A stretch of DNA of 64,000 bases from Georgenia wutianyii (GCF_006349365.1 NZ_CP040899.1:2232001-2296000), one strand, 5' to 3'. Shown: positions 35,508 to 44,549, numbered from the stretch's first letter. Made by a program: numbers and translations. The notes: generated by a model not told the origin, from the sequence alone.

Positions 35508-37412
35508 TCAGAGGTAGGGCCGCTGGTCGCGCTTGGCGTCCTCGTACTCGGCGCGGGCGCGTCGGGTGCTCTCCAGCCGGGAGACCTCGGGGACGGGCAC
35601 GTCCCACCAGCTCGAGGACGGCGGGTTGGGTCCGTAGAGGTCGGTCTCGATGACGATCGCCGTCGTCGCCTCGCTCGCCGCCGCCGCGGTGTAGGCGGCG
35701 CGGAACTCCTCGACCGACGCCGGCTCGAGCACCTCGACGCCGTAGCTGCGGATGTTCGCGGCGAGGTCGACGGGCAGGCGGGCGCCGTCGAGCAGGCCGG
35801 TGCGCTCGTCCCGCCTGCGGTACTCGGTGGCGAAGCGCTGGGAGCCGTGGGACTCCGAGAGGGAGCCGATCGAGGCCCAGCCGTGGTTCTGCAGGACGAC
35901 GAGGACGACCTTGAGCCCCTCGGCGAGGATCGTCGCGATCTCCTGCGGGGCCATCTGGTAGCTGCCGTCACCGACGACGGCGACGACCTCGCTGCCCGGG
36001 CGGGCGAGCTTGACCCCCATGGCGGCGGGGATCTCGTAGCCCATGCACGAGTACCCGTACTCCAGGTGGTACTGCAGCGGGCTGCTGGCCCGCCACAGCG
36101 CCTGGAGGTCCCCGGGCATGGACCCTGCGGCGTTGACGAGGACGTCCTCCTCGCCCATGAGCTCGTTGAGCGCCCCGAAGATCTCGGTCTGGGCGGGCAG
36201 CGGGCCGTGGCCGCGGTGGTAGCACTCGTCGGTGACGCGCGCCCAGTCGGCGACGAGCTCGCCCACCTCGCGGGTGTAGTCCTCCGGGACGCGGTAGCCG
36301 GCGAGCGCGGCGGTCAGCGCCTCCAGGCCCGCGCGGGCGTCGGCGACGACCATCTCCCCGGCGTGCTTGGCAGCGTCCAGGGCCTTGACGTTGAGGTTGA
36401 CGAAGCGCACCTCCGGGTTGCCGAAGGCGGTGCGCGAGGCCGTCGTGAAGTCGGTCCAGCGGGTGCCGACGCCGATGACGACGTCGGCCTGCGCGGCGAG
36501 CGCGTTGGCCGCGGCACTGCCGGTGGCCCCGACACCGCCGGCGGCGCACGGGTGGTCCCAGGCGATGGCACCCTTGCCGGCCTGGGTGTCGGCCACCGGG
36601 ATGCCGGTGGCGTCCGCGAGCGCGGTGAGGGCGGCGCTCGCCCCGGAGTACACGACCCCGCCGCCGGCGACGAGCAGCGGGCGGCGCGCCTCGCGGACGA
36701 GGCGCGCGGCCCGCTCGAGGGCGGCCGGCTCGGGAACCGGGCGCGCGACGTGCCACACGCGCCGCCGGAAGAGGGCGACGGGCCAGTCGTGCGCCTCGGC
36801 CTGGACGTCCTGGGGCAACGCGATGGTCACCGCGCCGGTCTCGGCGGGGTCGGTGAGCACGCGCATCGCCGCGAGCAGGCTCGCCGGGAGCTGCTCGGGG
36901 CGGTGGACCCGGTCGAAGAACCGCGACACCGGGCGGAAGACGTCGTTGACCGACGCCTCCCCGCTCTGCTCGTTCTCCAGCTGCTGGAGCACCGGGTCGG
37001 CGGCGCGGGTGGCGAAGGTGTCGGCGGGCAGGAGGAGGACGGGGATGCGGTCGATGGTGGCCAGCGCCGCGCCGGTGAGCATGTTCGTCGACCCGGGCCC
37101 GATCGAGGCGACGCAGGCGAAGGTCTGGAGCCGGTCGGTCGTGCGGGCGTAGCCGACGGCGGTGTGGACCATGTTCTGCTCGTTGCGCGCCTGGTAGAGG
37201 CGCAGCGGCTGCTCCCCCGGCGCCGGGTCGACCTGGTTCTGCAGCAGGGCCTGCCCCACGCCGGCGACGTTGCCGTGCCCGAGGATGCCCATGACCCCGG
37301 CGAAGAGGCGCTGCTCGACGCCGTCGCGCTCGGAGTACTGGACCGACAGGAAGCGCACGAGCGCCTGTCCCACGGTGAGCCGGACGGTGCCCGGCGCGGT
37401 CGACTCGCTCAT
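35508..37412 (-). CDS. iolD: 3D-(3,5/4)-trihydroxycyclohexane-1,2-dione hydrolase
   Basis: 634 residues, as for IolD, a ThDP-dependent ring-opening hydrolase. The N-terminal ThDP domain has RLYQARNEQNMVHTAVGYAR (catalytic Glu region is LYQARNEQNMVH) and GPGSTNMLTGAALATIDRIP. The C-terminal domain has SYQMAPQEI after VVAVVGDG, the ThDP-Mg motif. It opens the cyclohexanedione from IolE to 5-deoxyglucuronate. The ATG at 37412 overlaps the iolB stop by 4 nt. Confidence 0.95.
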   Translation of the reverse strand: MSESTAPGTVRLTVGQALVRFLSVQYSERDGVEQRLFAGVMGILGHGNVAGVGQALLQNQVDPAPGEQPLRLYQARNEQNMVHTAVGYARTTDRLQTFACVASIGPGSTNMLTGAALATIDRIPVLLLPADTFATRAADPVLQQLENEQSGEASVNDVFRPVSRFFDRVHRPEQLPASLLAAMRVLTDPAETGAVTIALPQDVQAEAHDWPVALFRRRVWHVARPVPEPAALERAARLVREARRPLLVAGGGVVYSGASAALTALADATGIPVADTQAGKGAIAWDHPCAAGGVGATGSAAANALAAQADVVIGVGTRWTDFTTASRTAFGNPEVRFVNLNVKALDAAKHAGEMVVADARAGLEALTAALAGYRVPEDYTREVGELVADWARVTDECYHRGHGPLPAQTEIFGALNELMGEEDVLVNAAGSMPGDLQALWRASSPLQYHLEYGYSCMGYEIPAAMGVKLARPGSEVVAVVGDGSYQMAPQEIATILAEGLKVVLVVLQNHGWASIGSLSESHGSQRFATEYRRRDERTGLLDGARLPVDLAANIRSYGVEVLEPASVEEFRAAYTAAAASEATTAIVIETDLYGPNPPSSSWWDVPVPEVSRLESTRRARAEYEDAKRDQRPYL

Positions 37413-38302
37413 CCTCGTCCCTCTCCCTGCTCGACGGGCGCGGTCATCGGCAGGCGCGGGTCGACCTCCTGGCCCTCCCACGTGCCGCGGACCCAGGCGT
37501 GTGCCGGGTCGTCGGTCATGAGCCAGCTGCGGTCCTCCGCCGGCCCGGCCATGACGTTGAGGTAGTACAGGTCGTAGCCCGGGGCGGCAGCGGACGGGCC
37601 GTGGTAGCCGTGCGGGGTGAGCACGACGTCCCCCGATCGCACCTCGGTGGTGAGGTCGAGCGGCCGGTCGGCCGTGCCGTAGGTGCGGTGGAGGGCCAGG
37701 CCGGGCCCGCCGTCGGGGCCGGGGCGCACCTGGAAGTAGTAGATCTCCTCGAGCTCGCGCTCGTCCTCGGTGTGCTCGTCGTGCTTGTGCGGCGGGTAGG
37801 AGGACCAGTTGCCGCCGGGGGTGAGCACCTCGCACACGAGGAGGTGGTCGGTGCGCACGTCGTTCTCCAGCGCGTAGTTGTTCACCTGCCGGGAGGCCGA
37901 GCCGGCGCCGCGCAGCTCGGTGCGCACCCGGTCGGCGCCCTGGTGGGAGACGGGCAGGGACTGCCCGGCGCGCGCCGTCGGGAGGGCGAGGGTGGCGCCC
38001 GCGGCGGAGGTGACGGTGAGCGTCGTACCGAGGGGGACGTAGAGGTAGTCGGTGACGGCGGTGAAGACGTCCGGCCGCCCGGCGAGCTCGTAGGTGCGCC
38101 CCTCGACGGTGACGGTGCACGAGCCGGACAACGGCAGGACGAGGAGCTCGTCGGCGCCGGTGCTCACCTCCTCGCTGCCGCCCGGGGGCAGCTCGAGCAC
38201 CTTGAGGCCGGCGAAGCGCCACCCGGCACGCTCGGGGGTGACGTCGAGGCGGTAGGGCCCGTGGGCGGTGTCGCCCGCGCGCAGGACGAGGTCGTGGCTC
38301 AC
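37409..38302 (-). CDS. iolB: 5-deoxy-glucuronate isomerase
   Basis: 297 residues, the KduI/IolB double-cupin. Metal-binding residues are in SSYPPHKHDEHTEDE with ELEEIYYFQVRP, and HGYHGPSAAAPGYDLYYLNV closes the second cupin. It isomerises 5-deoxyglucuronate to 2-deoxy-5-keto-gluconate, the substrate of IolC. The GTG at 38302 overlaps the upstream stop by 4 nt (GTGA). Confidence 0.95.
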   Translation of the reverse strand: MSHDLVLRAGDTAHGPYRLDVTPERAGWRFAGLKVLELPPGGSEEVSTGADELLVLPLSGSCTVTVEGRTYELAGRPDVFTAVTDYLYVPLGTTLTVTSAAGATLALPTARAGQSLPVSHQGADRVRTELRGAGSASRQVNNYALENDVRTDHLLVCEVLTPGGNWSSYPPHKHDEHTEDERELEEIYYFQVRPGPDGGPGLALHRTYGTADRPLDLTTEVRSGDVVLTPHGYHGPSAAAPGYDLYYLNVMAGPAEDRSWLMTDDPAHAWVRGTWEGQEVDPRLPMTAPVEQGEGRG

Positions 38303-39165
38303 AGCAGCCCCACCGCCCGGTCGACCGCACCCTCGACGTCGCCGTCGTTCGGGTAGAGGAGGGAGCGCCCGAGGACGAGGCCCTGGATGCCCGGCAGGCG
38401 CAGCGCCCGCGCCCAGCCGGCGGCGGTGGCCTCGGCGTCCGGGCTCACCTCGCCGCCGAGGATGAGGACCGGCAGCGTGGTGGCCGCGGCCACCGCCTCC
38501 ATGTCCGGCACGAGCGGCAGCTTGAGCCACGTGCGGGCCGACGTGCCACCGAGCCCGGAGGCGACGGCGACGGACGTGACGACGGCGTCGGTGGTGAGCT
38601 CGTTGACGGTGCGCCCGTCCACCCGGTGGGAGAGGAACGGCTCGACGATCGCGGTGCGGCCGGCGGCGGCGAGCTCGTCGACCGCGCGGGCGGCGGACTC
38701 CAGGGTGCGCAGCGACCCCGGGTCGCCGGGGTCGAGGCGCAGGAGCATCTTCCCGCCGTCGAGACCCTGGTCGACGACGGCGCGCGCGGTGTAGCCGGTG
38801 AAGCGGTCGTCCATCTCGTAGCTCGCGCCGCGGAGCCCGCCGCGGTTCATCGAGCCGTAGACGAGCTTGCCGTCCAGCGCCCCCATGAGGGCGAGGTCCT
38901 CGACGACGTCGGCCGTGCCGAGGAAGCCGTGGACCCCGGGGCGGGCGAGCGCGGCGGCGCAGCGCCGGAGCAGCTCGCGCCGGTCCCCCATCGCCATCGG
39001 GTCACTGCCCGCGGCGAGCGAGCCGCGGGCCGGGTGGTCGGCGGCGATGACCATGAGCTTGGCGCCGGTGGGCAGCCGGCCGGGCGGGCGCTCGGCCAGG
39101 GCGCGGGCGACGCGCTCGGGCTCGTGCAGGCGCAGCTCGCGGATCTCCGCGACGCTCAGACCCAC
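38299..39165 (-). CDS. Cgl0159-family (beta/alpha)8 protein, IolJ-like aldolase candidate
   Basis: 288 residues. KLMVIAADHPARGSLAAGSD opens a class-I-like aldolase barrel, KLVYGSMNRGG and TWLKLPLVPDMEAVAAA contain candidate Lys residues, and LPVLILGGEVSPDAEATAAG and GLVLGRSLLYPNDGDVEGAV are typical of the Cgl0159/DeoC-like group in Corynebacterium inositol clusters. No separate iolJ is present, so this protein probably splits 2-deoxy-5-keto-gluconate-6-phosphate (inference). GTG 39165 overlaps the iolC stop by about 10 nt. Confidence 0.85.
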   Translation of the reverse strand: MGLSVAEIRELRLHEPERVARALAERPPGRLPTGAKLMVIAADHPARGSLAAGSDPMAMGDRRELLRRCAAALARPGVHGFLGTADVVEDLALMGALDGKLVYGSMNRGGLRGASYEMDDRFTGYTARAVVDQGLDGGKMLLRLDPGDPGSLRTLESAARAVDELAAAGRTAIVEPFLSHRVDGRTVNELTTDAVVTSVAVASGLGGTSARTWLKLPLVPDMEAVAAATTLPVLILGGEVSPDAEATAAGWARALRLPGIQGLVLGRSLLYPNDGDVEGAVDRAVGLL

Positions 39166-40148
39166 AGCGGCCTCCGCTCGACGTCCTGGGGGTGGGCGCC
39201 ACGGTCGAGGACCTCGAGCACCTCCGCCTCGGTGGGCATCGCGGTGGAGCACTCCAGGCGCGCGGCGACGATCGCCCCGGCGGCGCTCGCCGCGGCGAGG
39301 GTGCGCCCGAGCGACCAGCCGGAGAGCAGGCCGTGGCACAGCGCGCCGCCGAAGGCGTCGCCGGCGCCGAGGCCGTTGACGACCTGCGTGGGGGTGGCGG
39401 GCACCTCGACCCGCTCCTCGCGCGTCTTGGCCAGGGTGCCGCGCGGTCCCTGCTTGACGACGGCGATCTCGACGCCCGCCTCGAGCAGCGCGTCGGCGGC
39501 CCGGTCCGGGTCGCTCTCCCCGACCGCGACCTCGCACTCCTCCCGGTTGCCGACGGCGAGGGTCACCCCGGGCAGGACGTCGCGCACCTGCGCGCCTGCC
39601 TCCGCGGCGGAGTCCCAGAACATCGGCCGGTAGTCGAGGTCGAGGACGGTGTGCTCGCGGCGGGCCCGGGCCGCCAGCGCGGCGAGGTGCGCCGCCCGGG
39701 AGGGCTCCTCGGACAGGCCGGTGACCGTGAACCACATGATGGCCGCGCCGCGGACGGCGTCCAGGGGCAGGTCCTGCGGGCGCACCTGGAGGTCCGGGGC
39801 GCTCGGCTCGCGGTAGAAGTACAGCGGGAAGTGGTCCGGCGGGAAGATCTCGCACAGCGTGATCGGGGTCTTGAGCTCGGTGGACGTGACGACGTGCGCG
39901 TCGCTCACGCCGAGGCGGACCATCTCGCGGCGCACGAAGCGGCCGAACGGGTCGTCGCCCACGCCGGTGATCGTCGCGGCACTGTGGCCGAGGCGGGCGG
40001 CGGCGACGGCGACGTTCGTCGGGCTGCCGCCGAGGAACTTGCCGAACGTCTCGACGTCCTCCAGGCCAACGCCCGTGGTGAGGGGGTAGATGTCGACGCC
40101 GCTGCGCCCGAAGGTCAGGACGTCCGGCGCCCCCTGCGAGCCCGTCAT
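39156..40148 (-). CDS. iolC: 5-dehydro-2-deoxygluconokinase
   Basis: 330 residues in the PfkB (ribokinase) family. GKFLGGSPTNVAVAAARLGH is the sugar-binding signature and VVNGLGAGDAFGGALCHGLL is the ATP/anion-hole motif with the catalytic base Asp. LCEIFPPDHFPLYFYREPSAPD is characteristic of IolC. It phosphorylates 2-deoxy-5-keto-gluconate. ATG 40148 is preceded by GGGGAG; GTG 40154 would start inside that site. It is the first gene of the iol operon, divergent from the GntR regulator. Confidence 0.94.
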   Translation of the reverse strand: MTGSQGAPDVLTFGRSGVDIYPLTTGVGLEDVETFGKFLGGSPTNVAVAAARLGHSAATITGVGDDPFGRFVRREMVRLGVSDAHVVTSTELKTPITLCEIFPPDHFPLYFYREPSAPDLQVRPQDLPLDAVRGAAIMWFTVTGLSEEPSRAAHLAALAARARREHTVLDLDYRPMFWDSAAEAGAQVRDVLPGVTLAVGNREECEVAVGESDPDRAADALLEAGVEIAVVKQGPRGTLAKTREERVEVPATPTQVVNGLGAGDAFGGALCHGLLSGWSLGRTLAAASAAGAIVAARLECSTAMPTEAEVLEVLDRGAHPQDVERRPLWV

Positions 40149-40207
40149 CTCCACTCCCCTCCTCCCCCCGGGCGGGACGTCACCGGCCCGCCGGACCGGC
40201 GTGGACC

Positions 40208-40260
40208 GGTCAACAGATTGTGTCCCAGAGCCGGGAGCCGGTCAACCATTTGTCTGGACA
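40208..40260. promoter_or_regulatory. iolC / GntR divergent control region with two GGTCAAC repeats and a TGTC-N2-GACA operator
   Basis: Two direct repeats, GGTCAACAGATTGT (40208-40221) and GGTCAACCATTTGT (40240-40253), lie between iolC and the GntR gene. The second runs into TGTCTGGACA (40251-40260), one base from TGTCTAGACA, the type of palindrome bound by GntR/UTRA regulators. The region is AT-rich next to ATATGGACTTTTTG. It is the obvious autoregulatory and iol operator; that is inference. Confidence 0.6.
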
Positions 40261-40351
40261 TATGGACTTTTTGCGACGGACGCGCCACATCCCGGGCCGT
40301 GGGGGTGGCATCATGAGGTTGTCGCGAAAACCTGGCGGAAAGGTGAGGGTC

Positions 40352-41125
40352 ATGCGGACCACGTCGGTGCCCGCCCCCACGTCCGGGGAGACCTATCGTC
40401 CGATGGTCAACCTCGACCGCGCCAGCCCGGTGCCGCTCTACCACCAGATCTCCTCGGTGCTCCAGGCGGCCATCGTCTCCGGTGAGCTCGCGCCGCACGC
40501 GCGCATCGAGAACGAGCTGGCGATGGCCGACCGCCTCCAGGTCTCCCGCCCGACCGCGCGCCGGGCGCTCCAGGAGCTCGTCGACAAGGGACTGCTCGTC
40601 CGCAAGCGGGGCGTGGGCACCGAGGTGGCCCCGGAGATCATCCGCCGCCCGGTCGAGCTCACCAGCCTCCACGACGACCTCGCAGCCGCGGGCCGCGAGC
40701 CGCGCACCGACGTGCTCGACTACGAGGTGCGCCCGGCCGACGCGGAGACCGCCGCCCGGCTCGGCATCAGCCCCGGGCAGGACGTCGTCCATGTGCGCCG
40801 GCTGCGCTACGCGGACGGTGAGCCGCTCGCGCTGCTCACCAACGACATCCGCGCCGACCTCGCCCCCGGGCGCGAGGAGCTCGAGCACGAGGGCCTGTAC
40901 GCCGCGCTGCGCGAGCGCGGCGTGCGGCTGCGCCTCGCGCACCAGACGATCGGCGCCCGGCAGGCGACCGCCGCCGAGGCGCGCGTCCTCCACGAGCCGG
41001 CGCGCGCCGCCGTCCTCACGATGGAGCGGGTGGCGATCGCGGACACGGACACCGTCGTCGAGGTCGGCACGCACATCTACCGGGCCTCCCGGTACACGTT
41101 CCAGACCAGCCTCGTCGCCCGCTGA
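40352..41125 (+). CDS. GntR family (UTRA/HutC) regulator, probable inositol regulator
   Basis: 257 residues. The GntR winged helix is LDRASPVPLYHQISSVLQ through RIENELAMADRLQVSRPTAR and RRALQELVDKGLLVRKRGVG. The UTRA ligand-binding domain follows (LTSLHDDLAAAGREPRTDVL, VVHVRRLRYADGEPLALLTN) and ends with GTHIYRASRYTFQTSL. ATG 40352 has AAAGGTGAG upstream; ATG 40403 (MVNLDRASP) is a shorter option just before the HTH. It is divergent from the iol operon, so probably its repressor, responding to an inositol breakdown intermediate. Confidence 0.9.
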   Translation: MRTTSVPAPTSGETYRPMVNLDRASPVPLYHQISSVLQAAIVSGELAPHARIENELAMADRLQVSRPTARRALQELVDKGLLVRKRGVGTEVAPEIIRRPVELTSLHDDLAAAGREPRTDVLDYEVRPADAETAARLGISPGQDVVHVRRLRYADGEPLALLTNDIRADLAPGREELEHEGLYAALRERGVRLRLAHQTIGARQATAAEARVLHEPARAAVLTMERVAIADTDTVVEVGTHIYRASRYTFQTSLVAR

Positions 41126-41157
41126 GGCGGGCGGCGCCCCGGGAGGCGCCGCCCGCC
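41126..41157. terminator. Bidirectional intrinsic terminator hairpin
   Basis: A perfect 13-bp stem, GGCGGGCGGCGCC at 41126-41138 and its complement at 41145-41157 with a 6-nt loop, separates the GntR gene (+) from the convergent PIG-L gene (-). Confidence 0.85.
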
Positions 41158-41161
41158 CGGC

Positions 41162-44100
41162 TCAGCGGGTGCTGCGGAAGCGGCGGACGAGGAGCGTCGC
41201 CGCGCCCCCGACCAGCGCCAGCGCGAGCGCGACCAGCGCGACGACGCCGACGTCCGCACCGGTGGACGGCAGGCGGCCCGGCCCGGCGGCCGGCGGGTCG
41301 GCCGGGTCTGCCGTGGGCGCAACCGTGGCGCCGCCGCTCGGGTCGTCCGTCGGGTCGTCGGTGGGCGCGTCGGTCGGGGGCTCCTCCGTGGGCACCTCGG
41401 CCTCGACGACCGGGAAGTACCACGCGTTGACCCCGCCACCGGTGGCCTGGAGCGTCACGTCGCCCGCGGCCTGGCGGTCCGCCCCGTCGGCGGCCTGGAA
41501 GGACACGAGGACCGAGCCGTCGGCGCGCAGGTCCTCCAGCGCGTCGGCGTCGAGCTCCACGCTCAGCGTGCCGGTCCCGGGGCCGACCTCGGTGCTCCCG
41601 GCGCCGAGGAGGCGTCCGCCCATGTCCGGTGCCCACGGCGCCGCTGCGCCGTCGGCCTCGGAGCAGGCGGAGAAGCCGAGCTCGTCACCCTCACAGCTCG
41701 ACACCCAGACCGGGACCATCTCGAGGTCCCCCGTCCACACGAACGCGCGGACGGTGCCGGGCACCGAGGACTCCAGGGTGAGCGTCACCGACGGGTTGCC
41801 GATGGTCACGTCGCTCACCGTGAGCGCGTCACTCGCGGGCAGGCCCGAGATCGTCACGCCCCGCACCGCGGACTGGTAGATCGTCTGCGGGGACTCCACG
41901 CCCATGAGCGCGGTGTCCGGGATGATCGGCTCGGCCGGCTCCGTGGGCCGGTCGGCCGGCGGGGTGTACCCCTGGAGGTACGCGTGGCCCCAGCGGTAGG
42001 GCTCGGACTGCTGGCTCCCGAAGGGCGACCACGCCGTGCGGGTGTCGCCGATGAAGTCCTGGTTGTCCGCGTCGTAGGGCGTGACGTTGAGCCCGAGGAA
42101 CTGCGGGTCGACGTCGTTGGTCGCCGCGTCGCCCGTGGGCGCCGCGCTCGTCGGGCCGACGGCGGCGGGCAGGTTGGCGAGCGGGATCCTCGTCTCCACC
42201 GTGTAGGAGCCGCCCTCGTAGCCACCGTCCGGGCCACGGGTCACGCTCACCGCGACCTCCTGCCCGGGCGAGTTCGGGCCCTGCTCGACCGTGTCCGCGA
42301 GCGGACCGGAGGAGAAGCCCTGGTGGTTGTCGGCGTCGCGGCTCCAGCACGGCCCGTCCGGGCCCTGGCCGGCGGCGCCGGTCGGGTCGTCGGTGAAGGG
42401 CAGGATGCCGGACTTGAACGTCGTCGAGGTGTCGCGGGACGTCGCCTGCGGGTCGAGGAGCACCTCGACCGAGTCGACGAGCCAGTGCCCGAAGCAGCGC
42501 TCGGGGGTGGCCGCCGCGCTCGCGACGTCGTCGACGACGTGGGCCAGGACGTAGAGGTCGTCGCCCGACCAGGCGAGGCGGGCGTAGCTGCCGGCGCCGC
42601 AGTCGGTGCCGTCGGGCTCGCAGGCCGCACCCTCCCAGCGGCGGCCGATGTCGATCGGCTCGCCGTAGCCGTCGTCGGGCTGCCCGTCGACGACGGGCGC
42701 GTCCGCGGCGCCGGGGACGACGGTGGTCGGCACGACGTACATCCGCAGGTTCTCGGTGCTCGTCACCCCGCCCGCCGTCGTCGTGATCGGCAGGTCCACG
42801 GTCTGCCCGCCGGGTGCGGCGGGGTCGGTGTGGGTGAGGGTGAGCCCGACGGTCGTCTGCGCCCCCGGCGCGAGGCCGGTGAAGGGCACCGACGCGGGCT
42901 CGACCGTGAACGGCGCGGGCGCGGTGAGCGTGACCTCACCGTCCTGCGGGACGGTCGTGCGGTTGGTGACGACGACGGGCACCGTCACCGACTCCCCCGC
43001 GCCGATCCGGCTCTCGGCCGCGGACCGGCCGCCGACGCCCGTGAACGTCTCGGCCCACTCGTCGTACTCCGAGAAGTTGCCCCAGCGCTCGAAGCGACCC
43101 TCGACGCCCGGGACGAGGTCCACGCGCATGTCGTTGTACGCGGTGACCGTGCCGTTGTCGAAGCTGGCGGCCAGCCGGTAGCGCCCGGTCGCGGCGTCGG
43201 CGGCGGGGGTCACGGTGAAGGTGGCGCTCGCGTCCGCGGCGCTCGTCACGGGGCCGAGCGGCTGCGGCGCGGAGACCTCCCAGCCGGCGGGGACGGTGAG
43301 GGTGACCTCCCCGGCGGCGACGGTGCCGGCACCGGCGCGGCTCTCGACGGTCACCTCGAACGGGACGCCGGGCGCCTGGACCTCGTCGGCCGCGAAGGAG
43401 AAGGTCGACCCGAGTGGCATGCCGCCGGGGTCGGGGATGACCGAGCCGAAGAGGATCGCGTCGTCGCGGGCGTTCTCCGGGGAGCCGTTGGGCTGGAAGG
43501 GCACCTCGGAGTGCGCGATGCCGTAGCGCAGGCACTGCGGCTCCCAGATCCCGGTGTGCTTGACGCGCGCCTGGGTGGGGTGGGCACGGTTGCCCTCGCG
43601 ACCCACCTGCGCCCAGGTCTGCGCGGTGCCGGGCTCCTGGCCCTGGACGTTGCCCGGCAGCCACGTGTAGGGCGAGGGGTAGCCGCTCCACGTCCCGACG
43701 ACGGTGAACGGGTTGGTCGGGGCGGGGACGAAGCCGGCGTTGCAGCTCGGCCCGTTCGTGCCGCCCTCGCCCTGCGTCGAGGCGCCGGAGGTGACCATCT
43801 TGACCTGCCACACGTCCACGGCGTCCGGCCCGGTGAGCTGCTCGGGGAAGGCGTTCGGGTCGGCGGCCATCTGGGCCGCCTCCCAGACGACCCGCCCGGC
43901 GTACTGGTGGTTGCCGTGGCCCACGGCCAGGGAGGGCGAGAAGCCGGTGAGGATCTCCGGCTGGGTCTGGCGGATGACGTGGACGACCTGGCGCTGGACG
44001 CGCTCGGAGCCCCACACCTCCTCGGTGAGGGCGGCGGAGGTGTTGTAGAAGAAGTCGACGGCGTCGATGTTGTAGATGTCGACGGTGCCGGAGCGGTAGT

Positions 44101-44434
44101 GGGAGGCGCGGTCCTCGTTCTCGCGCCGCAGGCCGAGCGCGGGGCCGGCCTCGTCGCCGACGGAGTTCGAGCCGCCCTCCCCGCGGGTGAGCATGATGAT
44201 CCCGCACTCCACGCCGTAGCGGTCGTTCCAGACGCCGCACGGCGTGGTGAACCCGGCGTCGTCGTCCGGGTGGGCCCAGATGCCCATGACGTCGATCTTG
44301 TTCGGTGAGACCTCGGTGGCGATCGAGGGTTCCCCCACCGTCAGCGGTGGCGGCGCGGTGTCACCGGCCGCCGTCGGGACGACGGCTCCCAGTGCCAGCG
44401 CGGCCAGCGCGGCTGCGGCCATGCCTCTCTTCAC
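41162..44434 (-). CDS. Large secreted, sortase-anchored PIG-L deacetylase-family protein
   Basis: 1090 residues. A signal peptide (MAAAALAALALGAVVPTAAG after GTG 44434, with GGAGGT 5 nt upstream) leads into a PIG-L domain in the first 350 residues: MGIWAHPDDDAGFT (the HPDD zinc motif), IIMLTRGEGGSN and AVGHGNHQYAGRVVWEAA (the second His). Next come Ig-like/NEW3-type regions (FTVTPAADAATGRYRLAAS) and a CBM9/DOMON-like domain (RLAWSGDDLYVLAHVVDDV). The C terminus is a Pro/Thr-rich stalk, LPSTG, a hydrophobic span and RRFRSTR: a sortase signal. PIG-L enzymes deacetylate N-acetyl sugars, so a surface glycan is the likely target. Confidence 0.9.
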   Translation of the reverse strand: MKRGMAAAALAALALGAVVPTAAGDTAPPPLTVGEPSIATEVSPNKIDVMGIWAHPDDDAGFTTPCGVWNDRYGVECGIIMLTRGEGGSNSVGDEAGPALGLRRENEDRASHYRSGTVDIYNIDAVDFFYNTSAALTEEVWGSERVQRQVVHVIRQTQPEILTGFSPSLAVGHGNHQYAGRVVWEAAQMAADPNAFPEQLTGPDAVDVWQVKMVTSGASTQGEGGTNGPSCNAGFVPAPTNPFTVVGTWSGYPSPYTWLPGNVQGQEPGTAQTWAQVGREGNRAHPTQARVKHTGIWEPQCLRYGIAHSEVPFQPNGSPENARDDAILFGSVIPDPGGMPLGSTFSFAADEVQAPGVPFEVTVESRAGAGTVAAGEVTLTVPAGWEVSAPQPLGPVTSAADASATFTVTPAADAATGRYRLAASFDNGTVTAYNDMRVDLVPGVEGRFERWGNFSEYDEWAETFTGVGGRSAAESRIGAGESVTVPVVVTNRTTVPQDGEVTLTAPAPFTVEPASVPFTGLAPGAQTTVGLTLTHTDPAAPGGQTVDLPITTTAGGVTSTENLRMYVVPTTVVPGAADAPVVDGQPDDGYGEPIDIGRRWEGAACEPDGTDCGAGSYARLAWSGDDLYVLAHVVDDVASAAATPERCFGHWLVDSVEVLLDPQATSRDTSTTFKSGILPFTDDPTGAAGQGPDGPCWSRDADNHQGFSSGPLADTVEQGPNSPGQEVAVSVTRGPDGGYEGGSYTVETRIPLANLPAAVGPTSAAPTGDAATNDVDPQFLGLNVTPYDADNQDFIGDTRTAWSPFGSQQSEPYRWGHAYLQGYTPPADRPTEPAEPIIPDTALMGVESPQTIYQSAVRGVTISGLPASDALTVSDVTIGNPSVTLTLESSVPGTVRAFVWTGDLEMVPVWVSSCEGDELGFSACSEADGAAAPWAPDMGGRLLGAGSTEVGPGTGTLSVELDADALEDLRADGSVLVSFQAADGADRQAAGDVTLQATGGGVNAWYFPVVEAEVPTEEPPTDAPTDDPTDDPSGGATVAPTADPADPPAAGPGRLPSTGADVGVVALVALALALVGGAATLLVRRFRSTR

Positions 44435-44471
44435 GAGTACCTCCAGGTCGGGCAGACGGCAGCGTCTGCAC

Positions 44472-44497
44472 GTGACGCCCATCACTATGTACGGACA
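44472..44497. promoter_or_regulatory. CRP-like GTGA-N6-TCAC site and TGT-N3-GACA motif upstream of the PIG-L gene
   Basis: GTGACGCCCATCAC (44472-44485) is an exact GTGA-N6-TCAC core 38 bp before the PIG-L start, and TGTACGGACA (44488-44497) follows at once. Both motifs also occur in other sugar-gene promoters here. The spacing before the gene suits regulation of it. Which regulator binds is unknown. Confidence 0.45.
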
Positions 44498-44530
44498 ACC
44501 TAACGAGGCAGTGCGTGCAGGTGCAAGCAT

Positions 44531-44549
44531 CTGCTCACTTCCTGAGCAG
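44531..44549 (-). terminator. Short hairpin after the sugar permease
   Basis: CTGCTCA and TGAGCAG (7-bp perfect stem, 5-nt loop CTTCC) lie 20 bp past the permease stop on the minus strand. It is short and lacks a T run, so it is either a weak terminator or a regulator site for the downstream PIG-L promoter. Confidence 0.4.
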
